Under the pieces are notes generated by a model, which ran no database searches, was not told the origin of the DNA, and saw only the letters and a program-made list of their open reading frames with translations. Shown here piece after piece: positions 62,245 to 64,000 of a DNA stretch of 64,000 bases. Every line of letters begins with the position of its first letter. Positions within the stretch are counted from its first letter, which is position 1. The stretch is from positions 9,971,150-10,035,149 of the forward strand of contig BROE01000022.1 in NCBI GenBank assembly GCA_036571765.1. The letters run 5' to 3'. The translations under genes were made by a program, and so were the position numbers. The DNA comes from Plecoglossus altivelis (lineage: Eukaryota; Chordata; Actinopteri; Osmeriformes; Plecoglossidae).

Positions 62245-62444
62245 AGTTGTCTGCATCCAAGCTTGTTATCGTCAAGTCGACGACGAGGGTAGCTTACAAT
62301 GATGAGATACAGGCTCTTGATGGAGAAAGAAAACGCTTCCAAAAGCAGCTCGCTATGGAAGCTCAATCCAGTGATCCAAAGGGGTCTTCTAAAAGCTGGC
62401 TCTCCACTACGCCCGCCACAGAGAAATCCTTTCAGACTCTTTAA
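62245..62444 (+). other. exon-like block ending in a stop (candidate terminal exon)
   Basis: Preceded by the pyrimidine tract CTGCCCTCCCTCCTCCAG. One frame is open for about 65 codons from 62247 to TAA at 62442-62444, with a balanced composition (SASKLVIVKSTTRVAY, then DGERKRFQKQLAMEAQSSDPK). No family was recognised, and no poly(A) signal was seen soon after it. Low support. Confidence 0.18.
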
Positions 62445-62924
62445 ACACAGCCATGTCACAGAACCGTGGCGAGACACTTAGATCGAGACGTAAACAGCCC
62501 TAACAGGAAGGTCGTCTGTTCTCGGGAACAAGCCTTCTGGGCAGCGGGCAACAGCCTCATCCGTTACTTTGTCTGTCACTGCGTTAGAAGCTAAGAGGGA
62601 AACTGGCAGAACAAAAGACGGCAGACCTTCCTCCGCAATGCCTAAACACGTCCCGTCCTTTCACATGTGTGTTTGGATGCAATCGCTGCTTGGTCTACCG
62701 TCGCCCTGGTGCACCAGAGGAGGCGCAAGTCAGATCTGACAGTTTTGTACATAGAGCTGGAGATGGCAGCGTGCAGAAATGCTAGAGTTGACAAGGCTGG
62801 GCGTGAGAAGTCTGCAGTCTACACGCATGGCACACGGGAGCAGCCAGAGAGCACGCCATAGGAGTAACTCATCGATTTCATATTGCCGTGGCTCAGATCC
62901 ACTCTCCCATCCTATGGACTTCAG

Positions 62925-63066
62925 TGCATGCTAACGGCTGGGCTGTCAGCCATCAGAAACGCACCGCCACTAATTCCAGTCTCCACAGAGTCAGACTCAC
63001 CGTTTCTCATGGTTCTTTGCTTTGCCGCTCACCCAGAAAGTCGGTGCACCTGCAGAGGTCCCCGAG
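62925..63066 (+). other. exon-like block with strong donor
   Basis: 142 bp between TGGACTTCAG and GAG/GTAAGT. Two frames are open throughout (one reads LTAGLSAIRNAPPLIPVSTE, another reads GWAVSHQKRTATNSSLHRV). The donor is consensus and the acceptor moderate. No family was recognised. Confidence 0.2.
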
Positions 63067-64000
63067 GTAAGTTCCCACAGAAAATCTCTCTTCAAACGCC
63101 AACAGAAAGAGATGCAAGCTCTTGCCATCTGTTCCGGATCTGCTGGAGACATGATTACCTCTTCACACAGCAAAACAAATGGTGACTAGTTGCAATCTCA
63201 AGGTTGGATACTTTGCTTTTTTACAAAGATTATCTTGAGGAAGGGACATTATATTACGTTGAAAACCTGCATTATTGGTCAGGACCCACGGACGTGCACT
63301 GCCACGTGCAAATGGTAACATTATGGTAACACCGAATCAACGGACCTTAACTGAACCACCGGCTACTTCACCGACATGGACATTGTGTTTATGAGTACTG
63401 CACTAGTGTATTTAATTTATAGAGTTTGGCTCATTGTTTACATTTGTTCAACTGCACTTAACACGGAGGGATTACAGAAACATAGCCTTTTGACTATTCA
63501 ATCCACCTGATGATGCGACTGCAAACAAAATATCAAGAACTAGAGGAATGTGAGAAGAGCCAGGAGGTGGATTGTTTTGCAACAAGAGGAATGATTATTT
63601 TAGTAGATGGATGCTGGTGAGGAGATGTAAGAAAACAAAAAGTATAGTATCATGGTCCACACTAACATGATTTGGTTTTAGGAATTGTTTCTATTTCCCC
63701 AGGTTATTGGTTGATCTGTCTAACACAAGGGGAACTCACGTCCCCTGTGAATTCATGTCCCAGACCACTGATCATGTCCATCCATAGATGTGCCACTACT
63801 CCTACAGAGAGATGCTCAGTGAGTGTGGATCTTTCTGCCAGCCTCTCCTCTGGAGGTGCTTCCTGCCCTTCCTCTCTCATCCCCTGTTCGTCACCACAAG
63901 CCACCCGGGGGACAAGTCTTCAGAGGCTCCGAAACCATTAGGTGAAGAATGTCCCTGCATGGGAAAAGCAGCTGTCTGGATGTTAAAGTGTCCGGTTAGT

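Larger units (their letters stand above)
60706..64000. other. right end of window: intergenic or introns of an unrecognised transcript
   Basis: No known gene. It contains a CT/CCCC-rich stretch (60830-60940), a short (CA)n (61515-61535), C-rich CACCCACC (61660-61705) and mostly unique sequence after 61.7 kb. Exon-like blocks are noted at 62245-62444 and 62925-63066. There are no transposon ends or RNA genes that I can recognise. Confidence 0.5.

Overview
The window is vertebrate genomic DNA, very probably from a teleost fish. It has long introns, GT-AG splice sites, very abundant (CT)n/(GA)n/(CA)n microsatellites and one assembly gap of 720 N. The species cannot be named from the sequence.

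The only gene I can support firmly is the 3' two-thirds of an EphA-family receptor tyrosine kinase on the + strand. The best match is EPHA3. Twelve coding exons (1291-27286) can be placed by splice sites and phase. They have the sizes 125, 163, 103, 65, 126, 186, 62, 210, 150, 194, 156 and 106 bp and correspond to exons 6-17 of the human gene. They join without a frame break into 548 residues: second fibronectin III domain, transmembrane helix, juxtamembrane segment with two tyrosines, full tyrosine kinase domain, SAM domain and a C-terminal PDZ-ligand-like tail. Counting back from the stop, the residues fall on human EPHA3 numbering (436-983) without an indel. The 5' exons (signal peptide, ligand-binding domain, Cys-rich region, first FNIII) lie to the left of the window. 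A 3' UTR of about 1.8 kb ends at an AATAAA signal at 29088.

The introns hold a 28-bp minisatellite with an 84-bp higher-order pattern (1.7-2.2 kb), a 178-bp almost pure C tract (17.5 kb), a perfect 31-bp palindrome (24.6 kb) and a CpG-rich, promoter-like block (22.7-23.2 kb) just upstream of the two SAM-domain exons.

From about 29.1 kb to the end (35 kb) no known protein-coding gene is recognisable. This part holds simple repeats, a G-rich assembly gap (35168-35887), several CpG-rich promoter-like patches (34.6-35.1, 37.74-38.22 and 53.85-53.95 kb), a local imperfect duplication (52.7/52.9 kb), a polypurine minisatellite (44.6 kb), and a few exon-like blocks with good splice sites (best at 60569-60705) that could belong to an unrecognised gene or lncRNA. 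Most open reading frames in the window are low-complexity read-throughs of repeats and are not genes.

No computation or database search was run. All names come from recognising the Eph protein sequence, and all counts were made by hand.
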